From the NCBI GenBank assembly GCA_937901225.1, contig CALCGX010000127.1, forward strand, positions 1 through 64,000: a stretch of 64,000 bases of DNA. The letters run 5' to 3'. Each line of letters opens with the position of its first letter. The stretch's first letter is position 1. Below, piece by piece: positions 62,277-64,000 of the stretch. This stretch comes from an uncultured Bacteroidales bacterium (GTDB lineage: Bacteria > Bacteroidota > Bacteroidia > Bacteroidales > Paludibacteraceae). A program made the position numbers and the translations under genes. A model generated the notes under the pieces. That model made no database searches. It had not been told where the DNA came from and saw only the letters and a program-made list of their open reading frames with translations.

Positions 62277-62316
62277 GCCGAGGAACACCAGAAAAAGATG
62301 TTCTTCGGCATTTTTT
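62277..62316 (+). terminator. Terminator after the giant gene
   Basis: Arms GCCGAGGAACA (62277-62287) and TGTTCTTCGGC (62299-62309), then ATTTTTTAT. Confidence 0.85.
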
Positions 62317-62337
62317 ATGCAAAAAAAATGGGGAATA

Positions 62338-62369
62338 GTTGTGAGTTTCATTATTTTTGACTAACTTTG
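62338..62369 (+). promoter_or_regulatory. Bacteroidota-type promoter for the propeller-amidase pair
   Basis: GTTG (62338-62341; weak -33), 20 bp, TAACTTTG (62362-62369), about 55 bp before the ATG at 62423. Confidence 0.55.
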
Positions 62370-62422
62370 TCGCCGTATTGATAAACTAACTTTTTATTAT
62401 TAACCATAAAAACACAACAATC

Positions 62423-63250
62423 ATGAAAAAAGTCTATCTTTTTTTGGCGTTGGCTATCCCAATGATGGCAAGCGCACAGTTGTTGGAGGTGGCTTCTACT
62501 GAGCGCGTTGCTGCGAATGCAGATGCGAAGGTGGCAGCATTCAGCCCTAATGGCGACTATCTCCTCCTGACAAACACCAGTAACCAAGGTTTACAACGCA
62601 TGGATTTGGCTACCCAGAAGGTAACCAAAATCACCAGTGCAGATGGCGCAGGTTACAATGTGAAGATTGCTCAAGACGGCAATCAAATCATTTATCGTGA
62701 GGTAACTCTCGATGCTACTAAGAGCCGCGTGAGCAACATTATTCGCCACGATTTGGCTGCTAACAAGGCACAAGTGGTAGCAAAGCAACAATCACATCTT
62801 GCTGCTATGGTGGCTGATGTGAATCGTCCTTCTTTCTCAGTTCAAGACCGTCAATTGATGATGACCAAGAACGGCAAGACTATTGTTTTCTCTCCTAATG
62901 GTCAACAATACAGCTACCACTGGGCATCTCTTTCTCCTAACGGTAAGAAAGTGGCTTACTACATCAGCGCAGTAGGTTGCTTCGTATGCGACATTGATGG
63001 CAAGAATATCCAATTCATCGGTCACAACTGCCTCGCTCCAGTATGGTATAATGACAATATTATCCTTGGTTGTGATGCTAAGGACAATGGCGAAGTGGTT
63101 TTGGAATCTGCAATCGTAGCTTACAGCTTGGACGGCAAGAAACAAGTGCTGACCAATGGCGAGCAGATTGCTGTGTTCCCACAAGCAGCTGAGGGCAAGA
63201 TTGCTTACTCTACCTCAGAAGGTGAAATCTATGTTATGAATATTAAATGA
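62423..63250 (+). CDS. Exported TolB-like beta-propeller protein
   Basis: The 275-residue protein has a signal peptide (LFLALAIPMMASAQ) and repeated propeller blades of the TolB/PD40 type (KVAAFSPNGDYLLLTNTSN, YHWASLSPNGKKVAYYIS, VWYNDNIILGCDAKD). Its middle part is homologous to residues 20-100 of the large amidase at 22175 (FWASVSPDEKHLVYVTA, GTFVCDINGENVRSMG against CFVCDIDGKNIQFIG). It is followed immediately, with overlapping stop and start, by a separate amidase gene. The pair therefore looks like the split form of the fused enzyme. It may bind substrate or partner with the amidase; no catalytic residues were seen. Confidence 0.75.
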   Translation: MKKVYLFLALAIPMMASAQLLEVASTERVAANADAKVAAFSPNGDYLLLTNTSNQGLQRMDLATQKVTKITSADGAGYNVKIAQDGNQIIYREVTLDATKSRVSNIIRHDLAANKAQVVAKQQSHLAAMVADVNRPSFSVQDRQLMMTKNGKTIVFSPNGQQYSYHWASLSPNGKKVAYYISAVGCFVCDIDGKNIQFIGHNCLAPVWYNDNIILGCDAKDNGEVVLESAIVAYSLDGKKQVLTNGEQIAVFPQAAEGKIAYSTSEGEIYVMNIK

Positions 63251-64000
63251 TGCATACTACTATGAAAAAGACATTATTGATTATGGCAGCATGCGTAGTT
63301 AGCATCGCCATGTTTGCAACTGACTTGACAGGCAAACGTATTTATATCAACCCAGGTCACGGTAGTTGGGGTCCTAACGACCGTCCTAATGCTACTATCC
63401 CTTATCCTAACTTGGCATCTACTGGCATGCCTGATACTTGCGGTTTCTACGAGACCAACACCAACCTGTGGAAGTGTCTTGAATTGCGCGACCGCTTGGA
63501 GGCAGCCGGTGCTTTTGTGATGATGTCACACACACAAGGTGGTCCTTGGCCATACGAGAAAGTGGATGGCGAATATCCAGACTACACCTATGAGCACTAT
63601 AAGAATTTGCCTGATTATGAGAAATACAATCGTCCATTGTTGGATATCGCTGATGAGGCTGAGGCAAACAATATGGACTACTTCATTTCTGTACACTCTA
63701 ATGCGGCAACTGATGGTAATACCGTTAACTATTTGTCTTACTTCTATCGTGGTCAAACTGATGGTACACACGTAGTTCCAGGTGCTGTTGACATGTGTAA
63801 GGCTTCTTGGTATCATGCTTTTGAGTGCCGCTCTATGGACGGTCTTGAGCCAAACAACTACGACACCCGTGATCCAGAGACTTCTAAGCACATCTTGGCT
63901 GATATGAACTTCTATGGAAGTAGTTATGATGCTACTCTTCCTTCTTCTGGTAAGACTTATACTGGTTACCTCGGCGTATTGCACCATGGTGTTCCTGGTT
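63250..64000 (+). CDS. N-acetylmuramoyl-L-alanine amidase, cut by the window end
   Basis: The open frame runs off the window. ATG 63250 overlaps the preceding stop (TGATG). ATG 63262 is the alternative and begins directly at the signal peptide (MKKTLLIMAACVVSIAMFA). The Amidase_3 zinc motifs are present: a His in YINPGHGSWGPNDRP, a Glu in CGFYETNTNLW and a His in ISVHSNAATDGN. The last zinc-site region and any C-terminal domains are beyond the end. It is homologous to the amidase domain of the 22175-25945 protein. It should cleave stem peptides from MurNAc and acts outside the inner membrane. Confidence 0.85.
   Translation, partial: MHTTMKKTLLIMAACVVSIAMFATDLTGKRIYINPGHGSWGPNDRPNATIPYPNLASTGMPDTCGFYETNTNLWKCLELRDRLEAAGAFVMMSHTQGGPWPYEKVDGEYPDYTYEHYKNLPDYEKYNRPLLDIADEAEANNMDYFISVHSNAATDGNTVNYLSYFYRGQTDGTHVVPGAVDMCKASWYHAFECRSMDGLEPNNYDTRDPETSKHILADMNFYGSSYDATLPSSGKTYTGYLGVLHHGVPG

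Overview
The window looks like a chromosomal contig from an uncultivated member of the Bacteroidales (Bacteroidota). The evidence is a SusC/SusD pair, GldG, a PorT-like barrel, a short RpoD without region 1.1, a Porin_10-type barrel, many lipobox signal peptides, T9SS-like C-terminal domains, and promoters of the Bacteroidota type (TTTG, 20 bp, TAnnTTTG) instead of -35/-10 boxes. Genus cannot be fixed from the sequence alone.

Layout. Positions 1-358 hold the start of a minus-strand nrnA-like gene that switches abruptly into an unrelated class III aminotransferase fragment, probably a chimeric join at the contig end. Positions 474-9990 form a tightly packed nine-gene plus-strand unit: SurA/PpiC-type isomerase, gldG, LysM/ligand-binding protein, PorT-like barrel, parA, parB, DUF5683, mltD-like transglycosylase, MerR regulator. 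A second plus-strand unit (about 10.0-16.0 kb) carries an FKBP-like lipoprotein, a DUF4827-like lipoprotein, glmM, surE, a small membrane protein, lpxB and a U32 peptidase, and ends at a bidirectional terminator.

Positions 16.0-36.5 kb are the most interesting block and read as a peptidoglycan (murein) utilization locus. A GH20 hexosaminidase lipoprotein is transcribed leftward. A rightward train encodes a propeller-like secreted protein, a GHL10-type glycosidase, a very large amidase, SusC, SusD, a surface lipoprotein, an FGE/lectin-fold protein, NamZ (DUF1343/GH171) and a sodium:solute symporter. Together these could strip stem peptides, trim GlcNAc and MurNAc, import oligomers across the outer membrane and carry sugars across the inner membrane. 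This resembles the Bacillus NagZ/AmiE/NamZ recycling cluster rebuilt as a Bacteroidota PUL.

Positions 36.5-43.5 kb are leftward housekeeping genes: rpoD, tRNA-Arg, trxA, a Clp ATPase lacking its middle domain, a porin and a nitrilase. Positions 43.6-50.7 kb hold a Ser/Gly-rich anchored protein, a DUF4105 membrane protein and a 1598-residue secreted protein. Positions 50.7-54.8 kb hold floA-nfeD (leftward) and topA plus tRNA-Pro (rightward). Positions 55.1-62.3 kb repeat the small-anchored-protein plus giant-protein pattern, with a 2220-residue protein. Positions 62.3-64.0 kb hold a propeller-like protein and the start of a second amidase, cut by the window end. That pair is the split version of the fused amidase in the murein locus.

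Cutting across this, several short repeat families (a palindromic element, 7-bp tandem tracts, 11-bp tandem arrays) occur between genes. Some also occur in frame inside conserved genes, at linker positions.
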